From an uncultured Candidatus Melainabacteria bacterium (GTDB lineage Bacteria > Cyanobacteriota > Vampirovibrionia > Gastranaerophilales > Gastranaerophilaceae), in contig CAKUUX010000023.1 of NCBI GenBank assembly GCA_934693165.1, positions 1-13,309 of the forward strand: 13,309 bases of DNA. Reading direction: 5' to 3'. The number at the start of each line of letters is the position of its first letter. Position 1 is the first letter of the stretch. Positions 1 through 5,576 of the stretch are shown in pieces. Made by a program: the position numbers and the translations under genes. The notes beneath the pieces are model-generated. The model searched no databases, had not been told where the DNA came from, and saw only the letters and a list, made by a program, of their open reading frames with translations.

Positions 1-31
1 AATATCTAGCTTGTGATGCTGCTAATCCCAT
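1..31 (-). CDS. Partial 5' end of a MGLAASQARY-type protein (left edge)
   Basis: Only the first ten codons (MGLAASQARY) lie inside the window; the gene runs out of the left edge. The start is the ATG at 31-29, preceded on the minus strand by an AAAGG Shine-Dalgarno six bases upstream. I recall this N-terminus from a large paralogous family of uncharacterised Gastranaerophilales proteins. The same ten residues begin the outward-facing gene at the right edge. Function is unknown and the rest of the protein is not visible. Confidence 0.6.
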   Translation of the reverse strand, partial: MGLAASQARY

Positions 32-99
32 CTTGGACCTTTCCTTTTTTCCCTAACATGTCTTTTGTCGGCATTTTCCTCCATGAACTTTAGTACTTT

Positions 100-117
100 G
101 TTACATTTCGTTACAAT
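100..117 (+). promoter_or_regulatory. HLR1-like tandem box upstream of the left MGLAASQARY gene
   Basis: The sequence reads GTTACATT, two bases, then GTTACAAT. It is an 8-bp direct repeat with 10-bp periodicity, the arrangement used by OmpR/PhoB-type response regulators. It fits every position of the cyanobacterial HLR1 consensus bound by RpaB, (G/T)TTACA(T/A)(T/A)-N2-(G/T)TTACA(T/A)(T/A). It lies about 70-86 bases upstream of the ATG at 31. The consensus match is seen; binding by an RpaB-like protein is inference, and no regulator gene is in the window. Confidence 0.45.
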
Positions 118-194
118 TAATATCCAGTATTTTTAACCCTTTCCATGTTTTTTTTTTTGAAATTTGAAGCTCGATTAATAAAAATTTTTGAAAT

Positions 195-242
195 AAAAAA
201 AGAGGACAAATTTTAAAAATCTAAAATCTGTCCTCTTTTTTT
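195..242. terminator. Bidirectional intrinsic terminator after trmD
   Basis: A perfect 14-bp stem pairs 195-208 with 229-242 (core AGAGGACA/TGTCCTCT). It is flanked by A and T tracts, so it ends in a U-run in both directions. Inner bases can pair further after one mismatch. On the minus strand it closes the trmD operon, whose stop is at 256. Read on the plus strand it would stop any incoming transcript. A sister copy lies at the right edge and a related hairpin at 5541-5576. Confidence 0.85.
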
Positions 243-255
243 ATTGTTACAAAAA

Positions 256-927
256 TTAATCTAATAAATCAGCTCTTCGTTCTTTTGTTCTTAAAAGACT
301 TTGTTCTTTTCTATACTTATCAATTTCGGCGTGATTACCATTCAAAAGTACGTCTGGAACTTTATACCCTCTATACTCTCTTGGTTTAGTATATTGTGGA
401 TATTCTAAAAGTCCATTTGAAAAGCTGTCAAAATCTGCTGATTCGATTTTTCCTAATGTTCCGTCAATTTTTCTACTAACTGAATCAATTAAACATAATG
501 CAGGAAGTTCTCCACCTGTCAAAACAAAATCTCCAATTGAAATTTCAGTTGGTTTAATAATATCTCTAATTCTTTCATCAAAGCCTTCATAGTGCCCACA
601 TAACATAATTATTTGATTATATTTTGCAAGTTCTAAACAAACCTTTTCGTTAAATGGTTTACCTTGAGGTGTCAACATAACTGTTAAAGAATTTTCTATT
701 TTTTCGACAGTTTCATAAGCGTCAACATAAGGTTGTGGCATTAAAACCATACCAACACCACCACCATAAGGGGTATCATCAACTTTTTTGTGTTTATCCA
801 ATGAAAAATCTCTTGGATTTATGGTATTAACTTCAATAATATTTTTTTCTCTTGCTCTTTTTAAAATACTTTGAGAGCAATAATTTTCTATCATTTCAGG
901 AAACAAAGTCAGAACATCAAATCTCAT
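256..927 (-). CDS. trmD: tRNA (guanine37-N1)-methyltransferase TrmD
   Basis: TrmD transfers a methyl group from SAM to N1 of G37 in tRNAs reading CNN codons, which prevents +1 frameshifting. It acts in the cytoplasm as a homodimer of the trefoil-knot SPOUT family. Visible motifs are DDTPYGGGVGM (50-60; the usual Phe is Tyr here), LTPQG (85-89), LCGHYEGFDERI (109-120) and SIGDFVLTGGELPA (130-143), which form the SAM-binding knot. The segment LLEYPQYTKP (173-182) and the C-terminal GNHAEI (197-202) are also typical. At 223 aa it is slightly short but complete. It overlaps rimM by 4 bases, so the two are translationally coupled. The usual next gene, rplS, is absent; a terminator follows immediately. 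Confidence 0.97.
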   Translation of the reverse strand: MRFDVLTLFPEMIENYCSQSILKRAREKNIIEVNTINPRDFSLDKHKKVDDTPYGGGVGMVLMPQPYVDAYETVEKIENSLTVMLTPQGKPFNEKVCLELAKYNQIIMLCGHYEGFDERIRDIIKPTEISIGDFVLTGGELPALCLIDSVSRKIDGTLGKIESADFDSFSNGLLEYPQYTKPREYRGYKVPDVLLNGNHAEIDKYRKEQSLLRTKERRADLLD

Positions 928-1439
928 TCTTCAATCAATCCTTCAAGGTGTTCTATAATAATTCTATTGTTTTCCATATCAATTTCTTTGCAAATATCTT
1001 TTACAAAAGGTACATAAGAAATTTTTCCACTTGCTGTTTTAACAGTTAACAAATCTGTTCCACCGTTATTAGACAAACCCACGACCACAGCGATTTTTTT
1101 ATCATTAGCAAAAACTTCCATTCCGACTAAATCACTTGTTAAAAATTCGTCTTCTTCTAAATCTTCTTTCAAGTCTTCTTCCGGAACATACAAAGAACAA
1201 CCTTTGTATTCCATAAGTTCGTCTATAGAGTTTATGCCTTCAAATTTCATAATTGCGCATTTATTATTAAATTTCACAGACAAAACATTAACTTCTACAA
1301 AATCTGTATCTGTTTTTATAAAAGCATGAGTCATAGTTTGGATAAAATCAGTATTCTTCTTAGAAAAACCAATTTTAGCTTCGCCTTTTATTCCATGAAA
1401 ATTTAAAATTTTTGCAACAGAAACTAACTTATTCTTCAT
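924..1439 (-). CDS. rimM: Ribosome maturation factor RimM
   Basis: RimM helps assemble the 30S head around ribosomal protein S19 and is needed for efficient 16S rRNA processing. The N-terminal RimM beta-barrel opens with AKILNFHGIKGEAKI (9-23), the family's G-K-I-x3-H-G-x-K-G signature with Ala for the first Gly. A C-terminal PRC-barrel begins near DEFLTSDLVGMEVF (about 97-110) and includes VPFVKDICKEID. The length of 171 aa is normal. An acidic linker (EEDLKEDLEEDEF) joins the domains. The start overlaps the end of the upstream zinc-ribbon gene by 11 bases and has no clear Shine-Dalgarno, so translation probably depends on coupling. The last 4 bases overlap trmD. Confidence 0.95.
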   Translation of the reverse strand: MKNKLVSVAKILNFHGIKGEAKIGFSKKNTDFIQTMTHAFIKTDTDFVEVNVLSVKFNNKCAIMKFEGINSIDELMEYKGCSLYVPEEDLKEDLEEDEFLTSDLVGMEVFANDKKIAVVVGLSNNGGTDLLTVKTASGKISYVPFVKDICKEIDMENNRIIIEHLEGLIEE

Positions 1440-2652
1440 CTTTTTTTGTTTTTCTTGTAGTTTTCTTTTTTGGAGCTTCTTCTGCTACTTCCGTATCTTC
1501 AGCTTTTTTCTTTGTTGCTCTAGTCTTTTTAGGTTTTTCTTCTTTAACCTCCTCAACTGGAGTTTCATCTGTTTCAGCTTTTTTCTTAGAAGTTTTTTTA
1601 GCTTTTGGTTTTTCTTCTACAGTTTCTTCAGTTTGTTGTTTTCTGTATTCTTCTGGAGCATCTGGTCTATCTTGATTCCATCTTTCTAAGCCCATTTGCG
1701 CTCTAATCAAACCGATTCCAACGTGAACACGCCATTCATCCATTCTCAATTGAGTTGCAATAATTTTATGACAACCAATTGGAGGTAATGGCAAAAGAGG
1801 TTCATATAAGCTTTTAATTGCTAACATTTGGTCTTCTGAAATTGCCAATTTTCTCTTTGGATAAGGCAATTTTGGTAACATTAATTTTTGGCGAACCAAA
1901 TTAATACCAAAGAAAACTTTTCTTGGTTCTAATTCCATTTTTGCACCAATTACTTCGTGCGCATCTGGATTTGGAAGAGGAAGCATTGTCTTGTATAATG
2001 CTTCAATTGTTTCCAATTGTTCCTTTGTAACTAATAATGGCTTAGCTGGTTTTTGTGGTCTTTGAGGTTTTCTACCTCCACCAAATCTATTGCCACCTGA
2101 TTGTGGTCTACGTTGTTGGAATCCACCTCTGTTGTTATCTCTGTTATAACCACCTTGTTGAGGTCTTTGGTAACCACCTTCTCTACGTTGGTATCCACCT
2201 TGCTGAGGTCTTTGATATCCACCTTCTCTGCGTTGGTATCCACCTTGTTGAGGTCTTTGATAACCACCCTCTCTACGTTGGTATCCACCACCATAGTTTC
2301 CACCATCTCTGTTGTTATCTCTTCTTTGATATCCACCTGCTGAATATCCACCTTCACGTCTTTGGTAACCACCAGAAGAATATCCTCCAGATGAGTATCC
2401 ACCTTGTGAGTAACTACCTTCACGTTGTTGGTAATTATTTCTTGGTCTATCTTCATAGCCACCACCGTATGATGCATGGCGTTGTTGTTGATAATTTTCT
2501 GAACTATAACTTGCCATTGAAGGTTGTTCTGAACCACCTTCTGAATTACCCTCTATTTTCTTTTCTGCGTATAAACAATTTGGGCAAATTACACGCTTGG
2601 GGTTTTTTGTTTCAAATTCTGCGCCACATTTGATGCACTTATTTAAATACAT
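1429..2652 (-). CDS. Zinc-ribbon protein with Gly/Tyr/Arg-rich disordered region and duplicated C-terminal domain
   Basis: Function is unknown. The 407-residue protein has four parts. (1) A zinc ribbon has Cys6, Cys9, Cys23 and Cys26 (CIKC...CPNC). (2) A low-complexity region (about 46-204) is rich in Gly, Tyr, Gln and Arg and contains three tandem 15-residue units GGYQRREGGYQRPQQ (122-166); it resembles RGG/YGG-type RNA-binding and phase-separating tails. (3) Two homologous domains (about 207-260 and 268-323) share the pattern LYxxxLPLP...H-x2-I...V-x2-GI-x-L-x-R-x2-M-x-L. (4) A Lys/Glu/Thr-rich tail (341-407). It is the first gene of an operon with rimM and trmD, in the place where many bacteria have rpsP and a KH-domain gene. 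This suggests, but does not prove, an RNA- or ribosome-related role. Confidence 0.85.
   Translation of the reverse strand: MYLNKCIKCGAEFETKNPKRVICPNCLYAEKKIEGNSEGGSEQPSMASYSSENYQQQRHASYGGGYEDRPRNNYQQREGSYSQGGYSSGGYSSGGYQRREGGYSAGGYQRRDNNRDGGNYGGGYQRREGGYQRPQQGGYQRREGGYQRPQQGGYQRREGGYQRPQQGGYNRDNNRGGFQQRRPQSGGNRFGGGRKPQRPQKPAKPLLVTKEQLETIEALYKTMLPLPNPDAHEVIGAKMELEPRKVFFGINLVRQKLMLPKLPYPKRKLAISEDQMLAIKSLYEPLLPLPPIGCHKIIATQLRMDEWRVHVGIGLIRAQMGLERWNQDRPDAPEEYRKQQTEETVEEKPKAKKTSKKKAETDETPVEEVKEEKPKKTRATKKKAEDTEVAEEAPKKKTTRKTKKDEE
2155..2289 (-). repeat. Three tandem 45-bp coding repeats
   Basis: Three in-frame 45-bp units encode GGYQRREGGYQRPQQ three times (residues 122-166 of the zinc-ribbon protein). 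The copies differ mainly at silent positions, and looser GGYQRR- and GGYSSGGY-type units extend the array towards 2400. This is a coding minisatellite that could change length by slippage or unequal recombination. Confidence 0.85.
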
Positions 2653-2672
2653 AATCTATAAAGCCTCATAAA
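2652..2672 (-). other. Possible overlapping upstream ORF before the zinc-ribbon gene
   Basis: An out-of-frame ATG lies 17 bases upstream of the zinc-ribbon start. Its 8-codon frame (MRLYRLCI, then stop) runs over that start codon. No Shine-Dalgarno precedes it. A GAGGAG further upstream in the leader is too far from either ATG to serve clearly. It may be chance in AT-rich sequence; if translated, it would affect initiation of the operon's first gene. The span given is approximate. Confidence 0.2.
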
Positions 2673-2793
2673 TAATCTGGTAAACTAACAATAAATAATT
2701 AAAAAATTCTCCTCAATAAATAAAATAACTAATTAAAATTCCAATCTAAAACTAACGTCTATTTTCTTCTATTTCTAATTATTCCTTATTTAC

Positions 2794-2821
2794 ATTATAA
2801 CGGATATTCACAAATTTGCAA
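2794..2821 (-). promoter_or_regulatory. Sigma70-type promoter of the zinc-ribbon/rimM/trmD operon
   Basis: On the minus strand the sequence has TTGCAA (2821-2816), a 16-base spacer and a perfect TATAAT (2799-2794). Transcription would start near 2787. This leaves a 5' leader of about 135 bases before the ATG at 2652, long for this compact genome. The leader is AT-rich, has a GAGGAG about 60 bases before the start, and shows no riboswitch or strong hairpin that I can recognise. It is the best promoter match I found in the window. Confidence 0.65.
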
Positions 2822-2833
2822 GTCATGGATTTC

Positions 2834-3271
2834 TTACTTTTCAATCATAAATGTAACTGGCCCATCATTAACAAGCGAAACCTTCATCATAGCGCCAAAT
2901 TTACCGTGTTCAACAACTCCTATCAATGTTCCTGCATATTTTAAAAATTCTTCATACAACTCATTTGCTTTTTGAGGAAGTTCTGCTTTATCAAAAGATG
3001 GACGTGTGCCTTTTTTAGTATCGCCACAAAGCGTAAATTGAGAAACAACAAGAAGTTCCCCTTTTATATCTTTTAAAGATAAGTTCATTTTTTCGTTTTC
3101 ATCTTCAAAAATTCGCAAATTAACAATTTTGTCTGCTAATTTGTGAGCATTTTCAATTGTATCGCCTTTTTCTACACCAAGTAAAAGTACAAGACCTTTT
3201 CCAATTTTTGAGTAAAGTTCATTGTTAATTGAAACGGAAGCCTCATCTACTCTTTGTATAAGTCCTTTCAT
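2834..3271 (-). CDS. dtd: D-aminoacyl-tRNA deacylase Dtd
   Basis: Dtd hydrolyses the ester bond of D-aminoacyl-tRNAs and glycyl-tRNA(Ala), an RNA-based chirality check in the cytoplasm. The 145-residue product has the two family signatures: SQFT (77-80, with the catalytic-site Thr80) followed by DTKKGTRPSF, and the C-terminal NDGPVT (135-140), whose Gly-cisPro pair rejects L-amino acids. I chose the ATG at 3271 because MKGLIQRVDEASVSI is the family's normal start and AGAGGAAAGG lies just upstream. A longer frame from 3298 would add nine unrelated residues inside rlmN. The start overlaps the rlmN stop by 4 bases (ATGA). One unusual point is CGD where most relatives have YAD or YGD after SQFTL. 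Confidence 0.95.
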   Translation of the reverse strand: MKGLIQRVDEASVSINNELYSKIGKGLVLLLGVEKGDTIENAHKLADKIVNLRIFEDENEKMNLSLKDIKGELLVVSQFTLCGDTKKGTRPSFDKAELPQKANELYEEFLKYAGTLIGVVEHGKFGAMMKVSLVNDGPVTFMIEK

Positions 3272-4293
3272 ACAACCTTTCCTCTCAATTGACCACACGC
3301 AGCATCAATATCAGCGCCACGCTCAAGTCTTATTGTAACCTTTTTACCTGAATGTTCTAGGATACATTTAAACTTCATAATATCGTTATTTGAAGGACGC
3401 TTAAAACCTGTTTCGTCTACTGGATTATACGGAATCAAATTAACGTTACATTTTATATCACGTAAAAATTCAGCAACCTCTTTGGCATGTTCAATTCTAT
3501 CATTAATGTTTTTAATCAATAGATATTCTATTGTAATTCTTCTACCAGTAACCTCGTTATAGTATTTTAGAGCTTTTTTAACTTCGTCCATTGGATATTT
3601 GTTATCAATTTGCATCAAACATCTTCTTATATTTGAATTTGGAGCATGCAAAGACAACGCCAAAGTTATTTGAAGTTGTTTGTCAGCTAATTCTCTGATT
3701 TTTGGAACAATACCACTTGTAGAAACTGTTATTCTTCTTTGACTTACAACCAAATTGGTATTTATAAAATCAATTGCTTCTAGTACGTTTTTCAAGTTTA
3801 GTAATGGTTCACCTTGTCCCATAAATACAATATTTGTAACTTTTAAGCCTGTATCTCTTTGAATTGTCAAAATTTGCTCAATGATTTCAGAAGGAGTCAA
3901 ATTACGAATAAATCCTCTTTTTCCTGTTGCGCAAAAGGCACAATTTACACTGCAACCAACTTGAGAACTTACACAAGCTGTTAAATTTGCTCTATTATCA
4001 AATCTCATAAGAACTGTTTCTACGCATTCACCATCAGCATATTCTATTAGATATTTGATAGTTCCATCTTTTGAGGTTTGTTTTCTTTTTATTGTGGATG
4101 TAGAAATTGTTGCAATTTCGCTCAATTCATCTCTAAATTTTTTACTTAAATCTGTCATATCTTCAATTGATTTGGCAGATTTTAAATAAACCCAATTAAA
4201 AATTTGACGAGCTCTAAAGCTTGATGCACCTAGTGGTTTTATAAGTTCATTTATTTCTTCTAAATTTAATGATGAAAGGTTTGTTTTTTCCAT
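3268..4293 (-). CDS. rlmN: Dual-specificity 23S rRNA/tRNA adenine-C2 methyltransferase RlmN
   Basis: RlmN is a radical-SAM enzyme that methylates C2 of A2503 in 23S rRNA and of A37 in some tRNAs. The [4Fe-4S] cluster is held by CSVNCAFC (Cys114, Cys118, Cys121). The two mechanistic cysteines are present: Cys107 (seven residues before the cluster, as in E. coli) and Cys333 in DAACGQL. The SAM-binding GQGEPLLN lies at 159-166. The length of 341 aa is typical and the protein appears intact. An AAGG lies eight bases before the ATG. It is followed by dtd with a 4-base overlap, so both are probably made together. Confidence 0.97.
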   Translation of the reverse strand: MEKTNLSSLNLEEINELIKPLGASSFRARQIFNWVYLKSAKSIEDMTDLSKKFRDELSEIATISTSTIKRKQTSKDGTIKYLIEYADGECVETVLMRFDNRANLTACVSSQVGCSVNCAFCATGKRGFIRNLTPSEIIEQILTIQRDTGLKVTNIVFMGQGEPLLNLKNVLEAIDFINTNLVVSQRRITVSTSGIVPKIRELADKQLQITLALSLHAPNSNIRRCLMQIDNKYPMDEVKKALKYYNEVTGRRITIEYLLIKNINDRIEHAKEVAEFLRDIKCNVNLIPYNPVDETGFKRPSNNDIMKFKCILEHSGKKVTIRLERGADIDAACGQLRGKVV

Positions 4294-4322
4294 AATTTAT
4301 ACCTTAAATTGTTAAAATGTTT

Positions 4323-4388
4323 TTATATCTGTGTTTTATTGCTAGACATAGCTACTACAACTATATCATCTTTTATTGCATTTGGCAT
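4323..4388 (-). CDS. Possible 21-codon ORF or gene remnant between the YkgJ-family gene and rlmN
   Basis: An ATG overlapping the stop of the YkgJ-family gene (TGATG) opens a 21-codon frame, MPNAIKDDIVVVAMSSNKTQI, ending in TAA. No Shine-Dalgarno is needed if it is coupled. The segment KDDIVVVAM resembles the last strand of PP2C/SpoIIE-type phosphatases (DDITVVVV), so this could be the tail of a deleted phosphatase gene rather than a peptide gene. A chance ORF is also quite possible. It occupies most of the 94-base gap before rlmN, in which I see no terminator. Confidence 0.25.
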   Translation of the reverse strand: MPNAIKDDIVVVAMSSNKTQI

Positions 4389-4930
4389 CAGTTTTCTAAT
4401 TTTAGAATATCAGTAATTGCTTTTACTCTCAAAATATCATCCATGACTGCAGTTTGCCACTTCTTATATGAACAATTCATCGGATAGATTTCTAATGGAT
4501 TATCTGGAAAATCCTTGCAAATCTGTGGTCTATCTTCATATTTTGGGCATAAATTATCTTCTGTAACAAGTTTACAATGATAAAAATAAATTTTATCTAC
4601 TAGTTTGTTAACAGCATCAAAATATTCAGGAAACAAAGATTTTGCCTCACTTAAATCTTTATATAAAGAAAACGTATTAATAAATTCTTTTGCAAATGTA
4701 TCACCACGTTTAGCTTTTTCGTTTAAATCTTCTGGTGAACTCGGACAAGCAGCTAATCTACAACAAGAACCACATTTTCCACATGAAACTTTTTCTCGTT
4801 CTTCTAAAATTTTTTTCTTTAGCTCTTTAATACGATTTTCAGCGTTTTCATCAAAAATTTTTAATTCATCTTTAAGAATTTCTATATATCTCGCATTTAC
4901 ATTTTCAACGCTTTTAAAAATTTTACACAT
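4388..4930 (-). CDS. YkgJ-family Cys-cluster (metal-binding) protein
   Basis: The protein belongs to the YkgJ/PF03692 group, whose members carry a Cys-rich cluster thought to bind zinc or iron-sulfur; the biochemical role is generally unknown. The cluster is CGKCGSCC (Cys50, 53, 56, 57) plus Cys62, with further conserved-looking cysteines at 119, 128, 138 and 153 (CPKYEDRPQICKDFP is the typical second half). A charged helical N-terminus (about 10-47) precedes it. It is divergent from ferritin across about 93 bases, which fits a link to iron handling by context only. The ATG at 4930 has no Shine-Dalgarno and may be leaderless (see the site at 4937-4945). Confidence 0.85.
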   Translation of the reverse strand: MCKIFKSVENVNARYIEILKDELKIFDENAENRIKELKKKILEEREKVSCGKCGSCCRLAACPSSPEDLNEKAKRGDTFAKEFINTFSLYKDLSEAKSLFPEYFDAVNKLVDKIYFYHCKLVTEDNLCPKYEDRPQICKDFPDNPLEIYPMNCSYKKWQTAVMDDILRVKAITDILKLEN

Positions 4931-4936
4931 AGGAAA

Positions 4937-4945
4937 ATAGTACCA
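4937..4945 (-). promoter_or_regulatory. Extended -10 giving a probable leaderless start for the YkgJ-family gene
   Basis: On the minus strand TG-G-TACTAT places a TANNNT hexamer exactly at -12 to -7 relative to the ATG at 4930, so the A of ATG would be +1. No Shine-Dalgarno is present. The element overlaps the perfect 10-bp palindrome TACCATGGTA (4941-4950). The overlap would let a dimeric regulator block this promoter, though no such regulator is known here. Confidence 0.4.
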
Positions 4946-4989
4946 TGGTATTGTCGACCTGTACAGTTATATTAAAAAAATCTTAAGCA

Positions 4990-4995
4990 TATACT
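4990..4995 (+). promoter_or_regulatory. Putative -10 box of the ferritin gene
   Basis: TATACT here would start transcription near 5002 and give a short leader carrying AAAGGAGG (5011-5018) before the GTG at 5024. No convincing -35 is visible. I see no clear Fur box in the 4931-5023 gap; the only palindrome there is TACCATGGTA at 4941-4950. Confidence 0.35.
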
Positions 4996-5023
4996 GCAAT
5001 TGAAAAGATTAAAGGAGGACAAT

Positions 5024-5536
5024 GTGATTAGTGAAAGAATTACAACATTACTTAGTGAACAACTTAACAAAGAATTTTATTCAGGCTATTTATATATTTC
5101 AATGGCTAGTTATTTTAACAAATTTGGGCTACACGGTTTTGCAAATTGGTGCACAGTTCAAGCCAAAGAAGAAGTTGACCATGGGATGATTATTTTTAAT
5201 TACTTGAACAATTGTGATAGTAGCTATAAATTTCAAAATATTCCTGCTCCAGAATGTGATTACAAAACACCTCTTGAAGCAATTGAATTAGCTTATGCTC
5301 ATGAAAAATCGGTTACAAATTCTATTAATTGTATAAAAGCGTCAGCAGACGAATTCAATGATAGAATGACTTCTCTTTTCCTTGATTGGTATATTCAAGA
5401 ACAATTTGAGGAAGAACATAAACTAAGACTTATTTTAAATCAATTAAAATTCTGCGTTGATAATAAAATTATTTTAATGCTACTCGATAGTAAATTAGCA
5501 GAAAGAACTTATGTAAAAACAGAATATAATTTTTAA
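5024..5536 (+). CDS. ftnA: Bacterial non-haem ferritin
   Basis: The protein forms the four-helix subunit of a 24-mer cage that oxidises Fe(II) and stores iron. With the GTG at 5024 as residue 1, the ferroxidase ligands fall at Glu17, Glu50, His53, Glu94, Gln127 and Glu130, the same numbers as in E. coli FtnA. This strongly supports that start. AAAGGAGG at 5011-5018 lies five bases upstream of the GTG. A TTG at 5000 would extend the frame by eight codons but would place the Shine-Dalgarno inside the gene. The 170-residue length is normal and all ligands are present. The tail DNKIILMLLDSKLAERTY matches the family's short fifth-helix region. It is a single gene, converging with the Met-rich gene across a shared hairpin. 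Confidence 0.95.
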   Translation: MISERITTLLSEQLNKEFYSGYLYISMASYFNKFGLHGFANWCTVQAKEEVDHGMIIFNYLNNCDSSYKFQNIPAPECDYKTPLEAIELAYAHEKSVTNSINCIKASADEFNDRMTSLFLDWYIQEQFEEEHKLRLILNQLKFCVDNKIILMLLDSKLAERTYVKTEYNF

Positions 5537-5540
5537 ATAC

Positions 5541-5576
5541 AAAGAGGACAGATTTTATTTAAAATCTGTCCTCTTT
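5541..5576. terminator. Bidirectional terminator hairpin between ferritin and the Met-rich gene
   Basis: A perfect 17-bp stem (5541-5557 with 5560-5576) closes on a two-base loop, with core GAGGACAGATTTT. It serves the convergent ferritin (stop 5536) and Met-rich copy 1 (stop 5622). U-runs are short and interrupted. The stem sequence matches most of the terminators at 195-242 and 13073-13118, so the genome appears to reuse one terminator sequence. Confidence 0.75.

Larger units (their letters stand above)
1..262. repeat. Left arm of an imperfect inverted repeat pair (~260 bp)
   Basis: Reverse-complementing the right end (13051-13309) reproduces this stretch. Positions 1-77 match without a difference. 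After that I count substitutions at 78, 79, 95, 132 and 169, a T-tract of 11 against 7, and a small difference around 240-243. The arm holds the start of the outward gene, its upstream region, a terminator and the last two codons and stop of trmD. It looks like a duplicated regulatory block and shows no transposase or other sign of an insertion sequence. Confidence 0.93.

Noticed and set aside
131..145. TTTAACCC / CTTAACCC as a cyanobacterial Pho box.
   Set aside because: Only one half-site is present in each arm; a Pho box needs tandem copies.
1..262. Window as a transposon or insertion sequence bounded by terminal inverted repeats.
   Set aside because: No transposase is present, the interior is mostly housekeeping genes, and the arms are gene starts plus terminators rather than transposon ends.
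2155..2400. Regularly spaced short repeats that could suggest a CRISPR array.
   Set aside because: The units are contiguous 45-bp in-frame codon repeats within an intact ORF, with no unique spacers between conserved repeats and no cas genes nearby.
2055..2633. Long plus-strand and other-frame ORFs opposite the zinc-ribbon gene.
   Set aside because: They are low-complexity shadows of the Gly/Tyr/Arg repeat region. The minus-strand frame has the zinc ribbon, domain duplication and operon overlaps.
3272..3298. Longer dtd start at 3298.
   Set aside because: The extra nine residues lie in the rlmN coding end and do not match the family; a strong Shine-Dalgarno precedes the ATG at 3271.
5000..5023. 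TTG at 5000 as the ferritin start.
   Set aside because: The strong AAAGGAGG would then lie inside the gene. Starting at the GTG at 5024 gives the canonical numbering of all ferroxidase ligands.
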